From contig NZ_CP007014.1 of assembly GCF_000452705.1 (NCBI RefSeq), positions 4,403,501-4,467,500 on the forward strand: a DNA stretch of 64,000 nucleotides, given 5' to 3'. A program made the position numbers and the translations under genes. The first letter of the stretch is position 1, and every line of letters starts with the position of its first letter. The notes below the pieces were generated by a model that worked only from the letters and a program-made list of their open reading frames with translations, searched no databases and was not told the origin of the DNA. This document shows, in pieces, positions 46,450 to 55,958 of the stretch. This DNA is from Pseudomonas syringae CC1557. GTDB taxonomy: Bacteria; Pseudomonadota; Gammaproteobacteria; Pseudomonadales; Pseudomonadaceae.

Positions 46450-48272
46450 TTGAGCTTCTCCAGACTAGAGGTAAAGGCGCTGGCGCCCTGCTCTGCGGAG
46501 CTGAAGGCCATGCGCATGAATCCAAACAGCTCGCGACCGCAGCCGACACTGTTGTCGAGCTGATTGACGGCCGGTTCGCGGGCGGCCAATTCTGACGCTT
46601 CGACCAGCACTTGTAACGTGCCTTTTACGCCATCCACGCGGATGACATCACCTTCACGCACACGCGCCAACGGGCCACCATCAAACGCTTCAGGGCAGAC
46701 ATGAATGGCCGCCGGGATCTTGCCTGAGGCACCTGACATCCGTCCATCAGTCACCAGCGCCACTTTGAAACCACGGTCCTGCAGAACGCCCAGAAACGGT
46801 GTCATCTTGTGCAGTTCGGGCATGCCGTTGGAGCGCGGCCCCTGGAAACGCATCACGGCGACGAAATCACATTCCAGCTCACCGGCCTTGAACGCATCAG
46901 CCAGGTCCTGCTGATCTTCGAAGACCTTGGCGGGCGCTTCGACAATCTGATGCTCTGGAGCGACAGCAGAAACTTTCATCACGCCACGGCCCAGATTGCC
47001 TTCCATGACCCGCAAGCCACCTTCCGGCGAAAACGGACGAGACACCGGGCGCAGGATATTTTCGTCCAGGCTTTCCAGAGGGCCTTCACGCCAGACCAGT
47101 TTGCCGTCTTCCAGGAACGGTTCTTTGGTGTAGCGGCTTAGGCCATAACCGGCCACGGTGTTGACGTTCTCGTGCAGCAGACCGGCGGCCAGCAGCTCGC
47201 GAATCAGGAACGACATGCCACCGGCGGCCTGGAAGTGGTTGATGTCAGCCTTGCCGTTCGGATAAACGTGGCTGAGGGTCGGCACCACTTCCGACAGATC
47301 GGCCATGTCCTGCCAGGTCAACTGGATACCGGCAGCCTGAGCAATGGCCGGCATGTGCAGCGTGTGATTGGTCGAACCGCCGGTGGCGTGCAGCGCGACG
47401 ATGGAATTGACCAGCGAGCGTTCGTCAACAATTTCGCCGATCGGCATGAAATTGCCGCTCTGCATCGTCAGGCGGGTGACCTGCTGCGCCGCCTCGACGG
47501 TCAGTGCATCGCGCAACGGCGTGTAGGGATTGACGAACGAGGCGCCGGGAAGGTGCATGCCCATGACTTCCATCAGCAACTGATTAGTGTTGGCTGTGCC
47601 GTAGAAGGTGCAGGTGCCGGGGCCATGATAGGACTTCATTTCAGAGTCCAGCAGCTCTTCGCGGGTGGCCTTGCCTTCCGCGTAACGCTGCCGCACGTCG
47701 GCTTTTTCCTTGTTGGAGATGCCCGACACCATTGGCCCGCCCGGCACGAAAAGGGTCGGAAGATGGCCAAAACGCAGCGCGCCCATCATCAAGCCGGGGA
47801 CGATCTTGTCGCAGATGCCCAGCATCAGCGCGGCATCGAACATGTTGTGCGACAGAGCGATGGCAGTGGACATGGCGATCACTTCGCGGCTGGCGATCGC
47901 CAGCTCCATGCCCGGCTCGCCCTGAGTCACGCCATCGCACATGGCGGGTACGCCACCGGCAAACTGACCGACCGATCCAATGTCACGTAAAGCCTGTTTG
48001 ATCTGGGTGGGGAAGTGTTCGTAAGGCTGATGCGCAGAGAGCATCTCGTTGTAGGAAGACACGATCGCCACGTTGGCGGCGTTCATCAGACGCAGGTTTT
48101 GCTTGTCTTCCGGGCCGCAGGCAGCGACCCCGTGAGCAAAGTTGGCACATTGCAGTTTGCCGCGCATCGGGCCTTCGCTCGCTGCACCGCGAATCAATTC
48201 AAGATAACGCTGACGGGTTTCACGGCTGCGAGCGATGAGCCGCTCGGTTACCTCAAGAATGCGGGGATGCAT
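46446..48272 (-). CDS. edd: 6-phosphogluconate dehydratase
   Basis: The 608-residue enzyme dehydrates 6-phosphogluconate to KDPG. It shows the IlvD/Edd-family motifs [16 protein letters not shown] and [13 protein letters not shown] with cysteines that can hold an iron-sulfur cluster, and [20 protein letters not shown] ribosome site precedes the ATG at 48272. Its promoter region holds a HexR-type box (48394-48408). It is the first gene of edd-glk(-gltR-gtrS). Confidence 0.97.
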   Translation of the reverse strand: MHPRILEVTERLIARSRETRQRYLELIRGAASEGPMRGKLQCANFAHGVAACGPEDKQNLRLMNAANVAIVSSYNEMLSAHQPYEHFPTQIKQALRDIGSVGQFAGGVPAMCDGVTQGEPGMELAIASREVIAMSTAIALSHNMFDAALMLGICDKIVPGLMMGALRFGHLPTLFVPGGPMVSGISNKEKADVRQRYAEGKATREELLDSEMKSYHGPGTCTFYGTANTNQLLMEVMGMHLPGASFVNPYTPLRDALTVEAAQQVTRLTMQSGNFMPIGEIVDERSLVNSIVALHATGGSTNHTLHMPAIAQAAGIQLTWQDMADLSEVVPTLSHVYPNGKADINHFQAAGGMSFLIRELLAAGLLHENVNTVAGYGLSRYTKEPFLEDGKLVWREGPLESLDENILRPVSRPFSPEGGLRVMEGNLGRGVMKVSAVAPEHQIVEAPAKVFEDQQDLADAFKAGELECDFVAVMRFQGPRSNGMPELHKMTPFLGVLQDRGFKVALVTDGRMSGASGKIPAAIHVCPEAFDGGPLARVREGDVIRVDGVKGTLQVLVEASELAAREPAVNQLDNSVGCGRELFGFMRMAFSSAEQGASAFTSSLEKLK

Positions 48273-48393
48273 GTGGTGAACTCCAGGCTAACGTCTAAGG
48301 TCACCCGTAAAGACAGTTCCGGTTATCGAGCTGCGACGGCCAGGAAGCTGAACCCTGATCTCGATCAACCCGGAGGGCCTTTCAGGCTTGTAG

Positions 48394-48408
48394 TTGTAGA
48401 TAAAACAA
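48394..48408. promoter_or_regulatory. HexR-type operator on the edd side
   Basis: TTGT-AGATAAA-ACAA matches the HexR consensus (TTGT-N7-ACAA) exactly. It lies 122 bases upstream of the edd ATG. Confidence 0.75.
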
Positions 48409-48455
48409 AATATTGCCACTAAAAAGGCTTGTTTTCTATTTCTATGAGAATAATC

Positions 48456-48470
48456 TTGTAATTCCAACAA
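48456..48470. promoter_or_regulatory. HexR-type operator on the gapA side
   Basis: TTGT-AATTCCA-ACAA is an exact match to TTGT-N7-ACAA, 22 bases upstream of the gapA ATG. An AACAACAAA stretch (48466-48474) overlaps its right end and lies just before the ribosome site, so this leader may serve both HexR and Crc/Hfq control. Confidence 0.75.
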
Positions 48471-48491
48471 CAAATTCAGAAGGACGGCTGT

Positions 48492-49493
48492 ATGACTCTT
48501 CGTATCGCAATCAACGGTTTTGGCCGAATCGGCCGCAACGTCCTACGCGCACTGTATACCCAAGGCTACCGTCAGGACCTGCAGGTCGTCGCCATCAACG
48601 ATCTGGGCGACAGCGAAATGAACGCACACCTGCTGCGTTTCGACACCGTACACGGCCCTTTCAGCGGCACGGTCGAGTGCGACAAGGAAAGCCTGACGGT
48701 CAACGGTGACCGTATTTCGGTCAGCGCGATTCGCAACCCTGCCGAACTGCCGTGGAAAGCGCAGAATATCGACGTGGTGTTCGAATGCACCGGTCTGTTC
48801 ACCAGCCGCGACAAGGCCGCCGCACACCTGACTGCCGGTGCCCGCAAGGTGATTATCTCAGCCCCGGCCAGCGGCGCCGATGCCACCATCGTCTATGGTG
48901 TCAACCATGACACGCTGCGTCAGTCGCACCAGATCATCTCCAGCGCTTCCTGCACCACCAACTGCCTGGCACCGGTCGCTCAGGTGCTGCATCGTGAGCT
49001 GGGCATCGAAACCGGTCTGATGACCACCATTCATGCCTACACCAACGACCAGAACCTGATCGACGTCTACCACACCGACCCCTACCGCGCCCGTTCGGCT
49101 ACGCAGTCGATGATTCCGAGCAAGACCGGCGCTGCCGAAGCCGTTGGCCTGGTACTCCCGGAACTGGCAGGCAAGCTGACCGGCATGGCCGTGCGCGTGC
49201 CGGTGATCAATGTGTCGCTCGTCGACCTGACCGTAACCCTGAAGCGTGAAACCACCGCTGAAGAAGTTAACGCATTGATGAAAGAAGCCAGTCAGCATTC
49301 AAAAGTGCTGGGTTACAACACCCTGCCGCTGGTCTCCCACGACTTCAACCACAACCCGCTATCGTCGATTTTCGACGCCAATCACACCAAAGTCAGCGGA
49401 AAGTTGCTCAAGGTCCTGTCCTGGTACGACAATGAGTGGGCGTTCTCCAATCGCATGCTCGACAACTGCCTGGCGCTGCATAACGCGCAGTAA
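48492..49493 (+). CDS. gapA: Type I glyceraldehyde-3-phosphate dehydrogenase
   Basis: The 333-residue NAD-dependent enzyme oxidises and phosphorylates glyceraldehyde-3-phosphate. It has [15 protein letters not shown], the Asp-containing AINDLGD nucleotide site and catalytic Cys154 in [11 protein letters not shown]. The GAAGGA ribosome site is seven bases from the ATG at 48492. It is divergent from edd across a gap with two HexR-type boxes, consistent with repression when glucose is absent. Confidence 0.97.
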   Translation: MTLRIAINGFGRIGRNVLRALYTQGYRQDLQVVAINDLGDSEMNAHLLRFDTVHGPFSGTVECDKESLTVNGDRISVSAIRNPAELPWKAQNIDVVFECTGLFTSRDKAAAHLTAGARKVIISAPASGADATIVYGVNHDTLRQSHQIISSASCTTNCLAPVAQVLHRELGIETGLMTTIHAYTNDQNLIDVYHTDPYRARSATQSMIPSKTGAAEAVGLVLPELAGKLTGMAVRVPVINVSLVDLTVTLKRETTAEEVNALMKEASQHSKVLGYNTLPLVSHDFNHNPLSSIFDANHTKVSGKLLKVLSWYDNEWAFSNRMLDNCLALHNAQ

Positions 49494-49499
49494 CAGTTT

Positions 49500-49620
49500 C
49501 ATGAGCGCCGTAACAAGCGTTCCGATGCTGCGGAACGAGAGGTATCTCCTGGATTCACTCTCGTTCCTGCGCCCCAGCGTGGTAACGCCGTTCTGGACGC
49601 CCTGCGTCCGACCTTGAGCG
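49500..49620. repeat. Dispersed REP-like repeat, copy B
   Basis: The gap after gapA contains ACAAGCGTTCCGATGCTGCGGAACGAGAGGTATCTC and then a stretch whose reverse complement matches copy A (TCAAGGTCGGACGCAGGGCG compared with TCAAGATCGGACGCAGAGCG). The text is split here only for description; the related parts are at both ends. Confidence 0.6.
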
Positions 49621-49722
49621 AGCCGTGCGAAGCAGATTAATGTGCACGATGTCACAACAGGTAATCCATACCGGAACGTAAGAAACAAGACACTTCCGGG
49701 ATAAACATTTACAGATCTGCGC

Positions 49723-49752
49723 TTGACCCGACAGGAAAATGAGAAGCATTAT
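49723..49752 (+). promoter_or_regulatory. Promoter of the ECF sigma gene
   Basis: TTGACC (49723-49728) is followed after 18 bases by CATTAT (49747-49752), a plausible sigma-70 promoter. Transcription would start near 49759, so an ATG at 49739 cannot be used by this transcript. Confidence 0.6.
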
Positions 49753-49753
49753 C
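49735..49753. promoter_or_regulatory. Fur box
   Basis: GAAAATGAGAAGCATTATC matches the 19-base Fur consensus at 16 positions. It covers the -10 region of the ECF sigma promoter, a standard repressor position, so the haem cluster should turn on under iron shortage. Confidence 0.75.
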
Positions 49754-49783
49754 ATTTGCCTGAATCTTCGGTCGGGCTCACAT

Positions 49784-50302
49784 GTGTCGCAGTCTCATTT
49801 CAATAATGTCTTTATGGCCCAACGTGCCGTGCTGTTGCGCACCTTGCAGCGCATGGTCGGCAGCCACAGCGCCGCCGAGGACCTGCTTCAGGAAACCTGG
49901 TTGCGTGTCAGTCGTGCGCTGACCGAACACTCCGTCGACCATCTCGAACCCTTCGTCTTTCAGACCGCCCGCAATCTGGCTCTGGATCATCTGCGTGCGC
50001 GGCGCATTCATGGCCGCACCATGATCGAAGATGTCTCGCCAGCCCGACTGGAAGCTGTCGTTGCACAGCTCGGCGCACCCGAGGATGCCGCTCATGCCAA
50101 GCGCCTGCTCGAAGGCCTGAGCGCCAGCCTGAGCACACTGAGCCAGCGTCAGCAAAAGATCTTCACCCTCAGCCGCCTCAATGGTTGCAGTTACCTGGAG
50201 ATCGCCGAGCAGTTACAGGTCTCGGCCAGCACTGTGCAAAAGGAACTGAAGCTGATCATGGCGATCTGCGTGGGCGTGATTTCAAGGCTTGACCCGCCCT
50301 GA
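49784..50302 (+). CDS. ECF sigma factor of the FecI type
   Basis: The protein (172 residues from the GTG at 49784) has sigma region 2 (VLLRTLQRMVGSHSAAEDLLQETWLRV) and region 4 (FTLSRLNGCSYLEIAEQLQ, a helix-turn-helix), quoted here in parts. It lacks region 3, as ECF factors do. It probably reads the haem receptor promoter when signalled through FecR. A longer frame from 49739 begins inside a Fur box and before the predicted transcription start, so I chose the GTG. Confidence 0.9.
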   Translation: MSQSHFNNVFMAQRAVLLRTLQRMVGSHSAAEDLLQETWLRVSRALTEHSVDHLEPFVFQTARNLALDHLRARRIHGRTMIEDVSPARLEAVVAQLGAPEDAAHAKRLLEGLSASLSTLSQRQQKIFTLSRLNGCSYLEIAEQLQVSASTVQKELKLIMAICVGVISRLDPP

Positions 50303-50359
50303 ATGCTATCGCAGGCTCCAGACTCTTATCGATAAAGTTTCAGGACTCAGAGGAACACC

Positions 50360-51325
50360 GTGCCCCCGAAAACAGAGCATCCTCAAGCAATTGCGCAGGA
50401 CGTATTGAGCGATTGTGCAATGGATCAGGCGCTGACCTGGCTGATCGAGCTGGAAGATGCCGATGCGGACCGGCTGGCCCGTTTTCAGGAATGGCTGAAT
50501 GCCGATCCAGAACATGCGCGCGCGTTCGACAAGGCGCGGGCGATCTGGCAGTCACCAACGGTTCAACTCGCTGCTGAACATATTGCGCAACCGCGCAAGC
50601 GTTCGACGTGGCAACGTGTCCGCCCGCACTGGAAATCTCTGGCGACCGCTGCGGTTCTGCTGCTGGGGCTGTTCAGCTTCAGTCACCTGCCCTTACGCTT
50701 GCAAGCCGACCACCTGACAGTGGTCGGCGAGCGTCAGCGTCTCGAACTGGCCGATGGCTCCAGGGTTTTGCTCAACACCAACTCTGCGCTCTCCAGCCGC
50801 ATCGATGACCAGCAGCGCTCTGCCCGACTGCTTCAAGGCGAAGCATTTTTCGAGGTGGCGTCCAGACCGGGTCTGCCATTGCAAATCGACGCAGGTCCAG
50901 TACGCATGAGCGCCAGCAGCACCGAGTTTTCGGTGCGTTATCTGGATGGCGTCGCGCAAGTGGACGTGCAGCGCGGCGCTGTCGAGGTGCGTGCGTTACA
51001 GGGCAACTCCAGCCTCAGCCTTGCGGCGGGGGAACGCATTCGCGTCGGGCCTGGCGGTTTCGGGCACAGGGAAAAGCTTGATCCGGCCCGTGACCTGGCC
51101 TGGGTGCAGGGCCGACTGATCTTCGACAACAGCCCGCTGAGCGAGGTGCTGGCTGAACTGCGCCGCTACTATCCCGGCTGGATCATCAACACCAATGCGC
51201 AACTGGACCGTGTCGCAGTTACCGGAAACTACCGTCTGGACAACCCGCTGGACGTGGTGCGTTCGCTGGCGCAGATCACCTCGGCAAGCTTGCATGAAAT
51301 GCCCGCGCTGGTGATCCTCAACTGA
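50360..51325 (+). CDS. FecR-family transmembrane sigma regulator
   Basis: The 321-residue protein has an N-terminal cytosolic region (about 1-85, ALTWLIELEDADADRLARF), one membrane helix (about 95-112) and a periplasmic FecR domain (GERQRLELADGSRVLLNTNS, QGEAFFEVA). It holds the ECF sigma and, on signal from the receptor, releases or activates it. The GTG start at 50360 has an AGAGGAA ribosome site. It follows the sigma gene by 57 bp. Confidence 0.93.
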   Translation: MPPKTEHPQAIAQDVLSDCAMDQALTWLIELEDADADRLARFQEWLNADPEHARAFDKARAIWQSPTVQLAAEHIAQPRKRSTWQRVRPHWKSLATAAVLLLGLFSFSHLPLRLQADHLTVVGERQRLELADGSRVLLNTNSALSSRIDDQQRSARLLQGEAFFEVASRPGLPLQIDAGPVRMSASSTEFSVRYLDGVAQVDVQRGAVEVRALQGNSSLSLAAGERIRVGPGGFGHREKLDPARDLAWVQGRLIFDNSPLSEVLAELRRYYPGWIINTNAQLDRVAVTGNYRLDNPLDVVRSLAQITSASLHEMPALVILN

Positions 51326-51446
51326 GGCAGGATTTTTTTACTCGATAGCCACTGGCCGTTCGTCTAGTTATAGCAGATGCAACTGATTCTCATCCCGAAA
51401 CAGTTTGTAAACACTATAACGAGCCACACCCCAGGGAGCGCTACCG

Positions 51447-54020
51447 ATGTCATCCACGTTCACGCCTGTCGCCCGAGACCGCGCACGGCTTACACTTTCG
51501 CTACTGACCATCGCGATCCTCGGCTCAGGCCTGCAAGCACTGCCTGCCCACGCGTCCAGCGAAAATGCACCGTCGGCACGCCCGGCAGGCACCTACCGTT
51601 TCTCCATCAGCCAGCAACCGCTAGTATCAGCCCTGAATGAATTCAGCCGCATTACCGGCTGGCAAGTCGGTGTGTCATCAGAGCTGGCGCAAAACGTAAC
51701 GTCACAGGGCGCAAACGGTAATCTGAGCGCGGCAGCCGCTCTGGACAACTTGCTGGCGGGCAGCGCGCTGAGCTATCGCAACCTGGGCAACAACAATGTG
51801 GTGCTGGAAAAACGCATCGCTGGCGTCATGGCGCTTGATCAGATCACGGTGAGCGCTACGCGTCAGGCACAGGAAGTGGCCACCGTACCGAGCACTGTCA
51901 GTGTTCATTCGCGCAAACAGCTGGACCGTCAGAACGTCAATTCCATTCGCGACCTGGTGCGCTATGAGCCAGGTGTTTCAGTGGGCGGCGCAGGCCAGCG
52001 TGCCGGCACAACCGGTTACAACATTCGCGGGATCGACGGCAACCGCATCCTGACCCAGGTCGATGGTGTTGAAGTGCCCGACAGTTTCTTCACCGGCCCT
52101 TATGCGCAGACCCACCGCAACTATGTCGATCCCGAAATCGTCAAGCGCGTGGAAATCCTTCGCGGCCCAGCCTCAGCCCTGTATGGCAGCAGCGCCATCG
52201 GCGGCGTGGTCAGTTATTACACGCTGGACCCGGATGACATCATCAAACCCGGCCAGGACGTCGGCGCGCGTTTGAAAACCGGCTACAGCTCGGCAGACGA
52301 GAGCTGGCTGAACTCTGCCACGCTGGCCGGGCGGCAGGGCGAGTTCGACGCGCTGCTGCACTTGAGCCAGCGCAACGGTCACGAAACCGAATCCTATGGC
52401 GAGACGGGCGGCACTGGCCTGAGCCGCACCGAAGCCAACCCTCAGGACGCCCGCAGCACCAACGTGCTGGGCAAACTGGGCTGGAATTATAGCGATGGCG
52501 CGCGTCTGGCGCTGGCCTATGAAAAGTACAAGGATGATCGCGACAGCAACCTGAAAAACGCGGTGGGAGGACCGTTCGCCAATGGCAGCGGGCTGGGTAT
52601 GTATCGGTCGCGCGAAGGCAGCGACACCATTACCCGCGAACGCTTCGGTGTCGAGAACACGTTCAGTCTCGACAGCCTGCTGGTGGATAACCTCAAGTGG
52701 AGCCTGAACTACCAGACCGCCAGGACCGACCAGAGCACTAACGAACGTTATTTCCCGTTCTCCCGCGATGTGTATCGCCAACGCGAGACGGAGTATCAGG
52801 AAAAACAGTGGATCTTCGACGCCCAGCTGGACAAGGCATTTTCCATCGCCAGCACTGACCATGTGCTGACCTACGGCACCACCATCAAGCAACAGAAAGT
52901 CACCGGGCTGCGCAGCGGCAGCGGGACCTGTGCCCGGGTGTTCGGCTCCTGCCGTGTGGTCGGCGCCGACAGCCCGAGCGACCGACTGATCGCCACCAGC
53001 GACTTCCCGGACCCGACCATCACCAGTTATGCCCTGTTCGCGCAGGATCAGATCAGTTGGAACGACTGGACCTTCATGCCCGGCGTGCGCTACGACCACA
53101 CGCGACTCGAACCGAAGTTCACTCAGGCGTTTCTCAACTCGGTCGACCTCGCAGACCCGAGCGAGGCCAACGATGAAACGAAGACCTGGCATCGCCTGTC
53201 ACCCAAGTTTGGCGTGACTTACGCGCTGACTGACCAATACACAGGGTATGGCCAGTATGCCGAAGGGTTCCGCACGCCCTCGGCAAAATCACTTTATGGT
53301 CGCTTCGAAAACCCGAGGGCCGGCTACACAGTCGAGCCGAATCCGAACCTGAAGCCGGAAACCAGCAACAGTTATGAAACGGGGCTGCGCGGCCGCTTCG
53401 AATCCGGCTCGTTCGACATCGCCGTGTTCTATAACACGTACCGCGACTTCATCAACGAGGACGCGATCAAACCCGGCTATGACGAACTGACCTTCCAGTC
53501 GAACAATATCAAGCACGCCACCATGAAAGGCGCCGAGTTCAAGGGGCGTCTGAATCTCGACAGCCTGGGCGCGCCGAGCGGCCTGTACAGCCAGGCATCC
53601 ATTGCTTACGTCCACGGCCGCAACGATGACACGGGCGAGCCGATCAACAGCGTCAACCCGCTGACCGGAGTCATCGGCCTGGGGTATGAACAGAACACTT
53701 ACGGCAGCCTGCTGAGCTGGACGCTGGTCAAGCGCAAGACCCGCGTGGACGACAGCAACTTTCATACGCCGGATGGCACCTCCAGCCAGTTCAAGACACC
53801 GGGCTTCGGCATTCTGGACCTGACCGGCTATTACAAGGTCAGCAACGACGTGACCGTGAATGCCGGCCTGTACAACCTGACCGACAAGAAATACTGGCGC
53901 TGGGACGACGTACGCGGCTACGACGGCGTGGGTGAGGCCGGCGTGACTGCGCCTGCCAATCTTGATCGCCTGACCCAGCCGGGACGCAACTTCGGCGTCA
54001 ACGTGGTGTGGGACATCTGA
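51447..54020 (+). CDS. TonB-dependent haem receptor with a signalling domain
   Basis: The 857-residue outer-membrane protein has a signal peptide, an STN domain (about residues 50-120) that talks to FecR, a TonB-box-like DQITVSATR, a plug (YNIRGIDGNRILTQVDGVEV, LYGSSAIGGVVSYYTL) and a 22-strand barrel. FRTPSAKSLYGRFENPRAG and VEPNPNLKPETSNSYETGL match the FRAP/NPNL pattern of haem receptors, quoted here in parts. It imports haem or a haem-protein. It is followed by a terminator before the haem oxygenase gene. Confidence 0.92.
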   Translation: MSSTFTPVARDRARLTLSLLTIAILGSGLQALPAHASSENAPSARPAGTYRFSISQQPLVSALNEFSRITGWQVGVSSELAQNVTSQGANGNLSAAAALDNLLAGSALSYRNLGNNNVVLEKRIAGVMALDQITVSATRQAQEVATVPSTVSVHSRKQLDRQNVNSIRDLVRYEPGVSVGGAGQRAGTTGYNIRGIDGNRILTQVDGVEVPDSFFTGPYAQTHRNYVDPEIVKRVEILRGPASALYGSSAIGGVVSYYTLDPDDIIKPGQDVGARLKTGYSSADESWLNSATLAGRQGEFDALLHLSQRNGHETESYGETGGTGLSRTEANPQDARSTNVLGKLGWNYSDGARLALAYEKYKDDRDSNLKNAVGGPFANGSGLGMYRSREGSDTITRERFGVENTFSLDSLLVDNLKWSLNYQTARTDQSTNERYFPFSRDVYRQRETEYQEKQWIFDAQLDKAFSIASTDHVLTYGTTIKQQKVTGLRSGSGTCARVFGSCRVVGADSPSDRLIATSDFPDPTITSYALFAQDQISWNDWTFMPGVRYDHTRLEPKFTQAFLNSVDLADPSEANDETKTWHRLSPKFGVTYALTDQYTGYGQYAEGFRTPSAKSLYGRFENPRAGYTVEPNPNLKPETSNSYETGLRGRFESGSFDIAVFYNTYRDFINEDAIKPGYDELTFQSNNIKHATMKGAEFKGRLNLDSLGAPSGLYSQASIAYVHGRNDDTGEPINSVNPLTGVIGLGYEQNTYGSLLSWTLVKRKTRVDDSNFHTPDGTSSQFKTPGFGILDLTGYYKVSNDVTVNAGLYNLTDKKYWRWDDVRGYDGVGEAGVTAPANLDRLTQPGRNFGVNVVWDI

Positions 54021-54033
54021 ACCCGACGTGACT

Positions 54034-54069
54034 GAAAGCCCGCCGTCCAACAGTGACGGCAGGCTTTTT
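54034..54069 (+). terminator. Rho-independent terminator after the haem receptor
   Basis: GAAAGCCCGCCGTC and GACGGCAGGCTTTTTC form a long stem with one bulged base, ending in five T residues (54065-54069). It lies before hemO, so read-through or a separate promoter would be needed to express hemO. Confidence 0.9.
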
Positions 54070-54132
54070 CACGCTCTCGGAGCTGGCTGTTCGTCTATTC
54101 AACCCTCCCCTTTTTCAGCAAGGAAGACTTCG

Positions 54133-54747
54133 ATGCCCCTCGACCCGATCCCGACGACCCTGCGTTCGCAACGCCTCAATCAGATTACTCACGCGCCGCA
54201 TGAACAGCTCGACAAGGCGGTCAAGGCCTATGCACCGTTTGCAACACTGGTCAGCTATGCACGCTTTGTGGTCGCCCAGTACCTGTTCCAGAGCGAACTG
54301 CAAAGCCTGTACAACGACCCGGCGCTCCAGGCGATCATCCACGACCTGCCCGCGCGCTGCCGGGCGGCACAGGCCAAGGCAGACCTTGCCGACCTGAATA
54401 TGGACATTCCGCTGCCCGTGCCCGGCGCAGTACACGGTACACACAATGCCGAGGCGCTCGGCTGGCTGTTCGTTTCCGAAGGTTCCAAGCTGGGCGCGGC
54501 GTTCCTGATCAAACGCGCCGAAGCGTTGAACCTGAGTGACCGTTTCGGTGCCAGACACCTGGGCGAGCCCGAAGGTGGCCGCGCCGCTGGCTGGAAGACC
54601 TTTGTCAGAACGCTTGACGACCTGCCGCTGACTGCCGGGCAGGAAGCGCAACTAGATCAAGGTGCCATTGCCGCTTTCGAGCGTTTCAATGTGCTGCTGC
54701 AACACGCCTATATCGATGCACCTGTCGCCGAAGCAGCGCAGGCATGA
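54133..54747 (+). CDS. hemO: Haem oxygenase (PigA/HemO type)
   Basis: The 204-residue enzyme opens the haem ring to give biliverdin, CO and iron. It has the family layout LRSQRLNQITHAPHEQLDKAV with the likely proximal His23, and the distal helix GWLFVSEGSKLGAAFLIKRA with the Gly pair, quoted in part. ARHLGEPEGGRAAGWKTFV also matches PigA from memory. It starts with AGGAAG eight bases upstream. It completes the haem iron-use cluster. Confidence 0.93.
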   Translation: MPLDPIPTTLRSQRLNQITHAPHEQLDKAVKAYAPFATLVSYARFVVAQYLFQSELQSLYNDPALQAIIHDLPARCRAAQAKADLADLNMDIPLPVPGAVHGTHNAEALGWLFVSEGSKLGAAFLIKRAEALNLSDRFGARHLGEPEGGRAAGWKTFVRTLDDLPLTAGQEAQLDQGAIAAFERFNVLLQHAYIDAPVAEAAQA

Positions 54748-54748
54748 A

Positions 54749-54783
54749 AAAGCGCCCGGTGCTGTTAAGCTGGCCGGGCTTTC
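54749..54783 (+). terminator. Terminator after hemO
   Basis: GCCCGG (54754-54759) pairs with CCGGGC (54774-54779), extended by flanking AAA/TTT. It overlaps the first part of the longest open frame of the next gene, which favours that gene's start at 54804. Confidence 0.55.
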
Positions 54784-54803
54784 TGAACCAGCCTGTAGAG
54801 ACC

Positions 54804-55202
54804 ATGACGTACAAACCACCCGGCTCACGAATTTCACGCCTTTTATATGGCATCCTCGCCTATACCGCGCTCGGCATAGGCATCGTTGCGATCTTTGTTC
54901 CTGGCCTGCCGACCACTGAATTCATTCTGCTGGCTGCCTGGGCAGCAACACGCAGTTCGCCGCGACTGAATGCCTGGCTGGAAAACCATCGCGTATTCGG
55001 GCCAATCCTGTACAACTGGCGTAATGGCAGACTGGTTGCCCGCAAGGCCAAGATCAGCGCAACCATCAGCATGCTGGTGTGTGCAGTGGTCATGCTGAGC
55101 CTGATCGGTCACGCCTGGTGGCTGTATCTGGCCCTGAGCGGGATGGCGCTGGGCAATATATGGATATGGTCGAGACCGGAACCGGCCAAAGCGGACCGCT
55201 GA
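54804..55202 (+). CDS. YbaN-type (DUF454) inner-membrane protein
   Basis: The protein (132 residues from the ATG at 54804) is small and membrane-bound, with helices at about 15-36 and 87-125. It has the family sequence FVPGLPTTEFILLAAWAATR, SSPRLNAWLENHRVFGP and RRAKISATISM-like text. Its function is unknown; in several bacteria it lies beside iron or haem genes, as here. An earlier ATG at 54744 overlaps the hemO stop and the terminator stem, so I preferred 54804. Confidence 0.82.
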   Translation: MTYKPPGSRISRLLYGILAYTALGIGIVAIFVPGLPTTEFILLAAWAATRSSPRLNAWLENHRVFGPILYNWRNGRLVARKAKISATISMLVCAVVMLSLIGHAWWLYLALSGMALGNIWIWSRPEPAKADR

Positions 55203-55304
55203 GCGAGAAAGTCCAGCAAGAGCGGCACACCGCGCATAAGGCTGAACCGCTCCGGCGCGATCAGTGTCTGACTGAGCATACTTATCATTTGATGGAGTAA
55301 CTTC

Positions 55305-55661
55305 ATGTACGAGCCAGGCCATCTACATCTCACCCACGTAGCGCTGCAACCGTCGGATATCAGCTATGACATCCACCTGCGCTACGACGTGAACGAAGAC
55401 CCCAGAGAAGGCACCTCCATGCATTTCACCATGCAAGGTGAAATCGGTGGCAAACCGTTTGAAGAGCAATTCCAGCTGACCCGCGACCTGGCATTCAACT
55501 TCGCCCACGACGCCAGCCGCATCGCCATCAGACATGGCCTGCCCAATTCCGCCGCACTGCCAATTGCCAGTCACAAAGACTACGACCAGATGTTCGAAGA
55601 CATTCGCAACAAACTGAACATCAAATCCGGCGAGCCTGTGAAGCCGGAGCATCTGGAGTAG
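55305..55661 (+). CDS. DUF5064-type hypothetical protein
   Basis: The 118-residue cytosolic protein starts MYEPGHLHLTHVALQPSDIS and contains HFTMQGEIGGKPFEEQFQLTRD and FNFAHDASRIAIRHGLP, which match my memory of DUF5064, a family mostly confined to pseudomonads and of unknown role. It is not clearly linked to either neighbour. Confidence 0.7.
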   Translation: MYEPGHLHLTHVALQPSDISYDIHLRYDVNEDPREGTSMHFTMQGEIGGKPFEEQFQLTRDLAFNFAHDASRIAIRHGLPNSAALPIASHKDYDQMFEDIRNKLNIKSGEPVKPEHLE

Positions 55662-55711
55662 GGCTACAAGCTACAAGTCGGGATCATCATGCCAGCGCTC
55701 TGCGTCCAGCC

Positions 55712-55800
55712 TTTAAGGTGTGACGCTGAGCGTCACGAAGCGCATTCCCATGCTGGAGCGTGCGGAGCGAGAGGCGTCCGAAAGAACACCTCTCGCTCCA
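55712..55800. repeat. Dispersed REP-like repeat, copy C
   Basis: The gap before the TyrR-like regulator contains TGTGACGCTGAGCGTCACG, a near-palindrome, then a GCGTGCGGAGCGAGAGGCGTCCG-like run and its partial complement (CACCTCTCGCTCC). It is a divergent relative of copies A and B. Confidence 0.55.
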
Positions 55801-55958
55801 ATGCGTTGGCATGCAGTTATGGGCGCTCCACGTACAGCCTTGAACGTGCACCAGGCATTGGCAGAGTGTAATCGCCCGCACGCTCACCACCGGATTTCAC
55901 TAAACCCGACGCCACAAGGCATACTTGCCGCCCCTCCGCAGCGAACCGTTAACGCCTC

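Noticed and set aside
49739..49786. N-terminal extension of the ECF sigma factor from ATG 49739
   Set aside because: The codon lies inside the Fur box and upstream of the predicted transcription start.
51326..51446. Second Fur box before the haem receptor gene
   Set aside because: The best match (around 51376-51396) agrees at only about 10 of 19 positions, so I did not call it.
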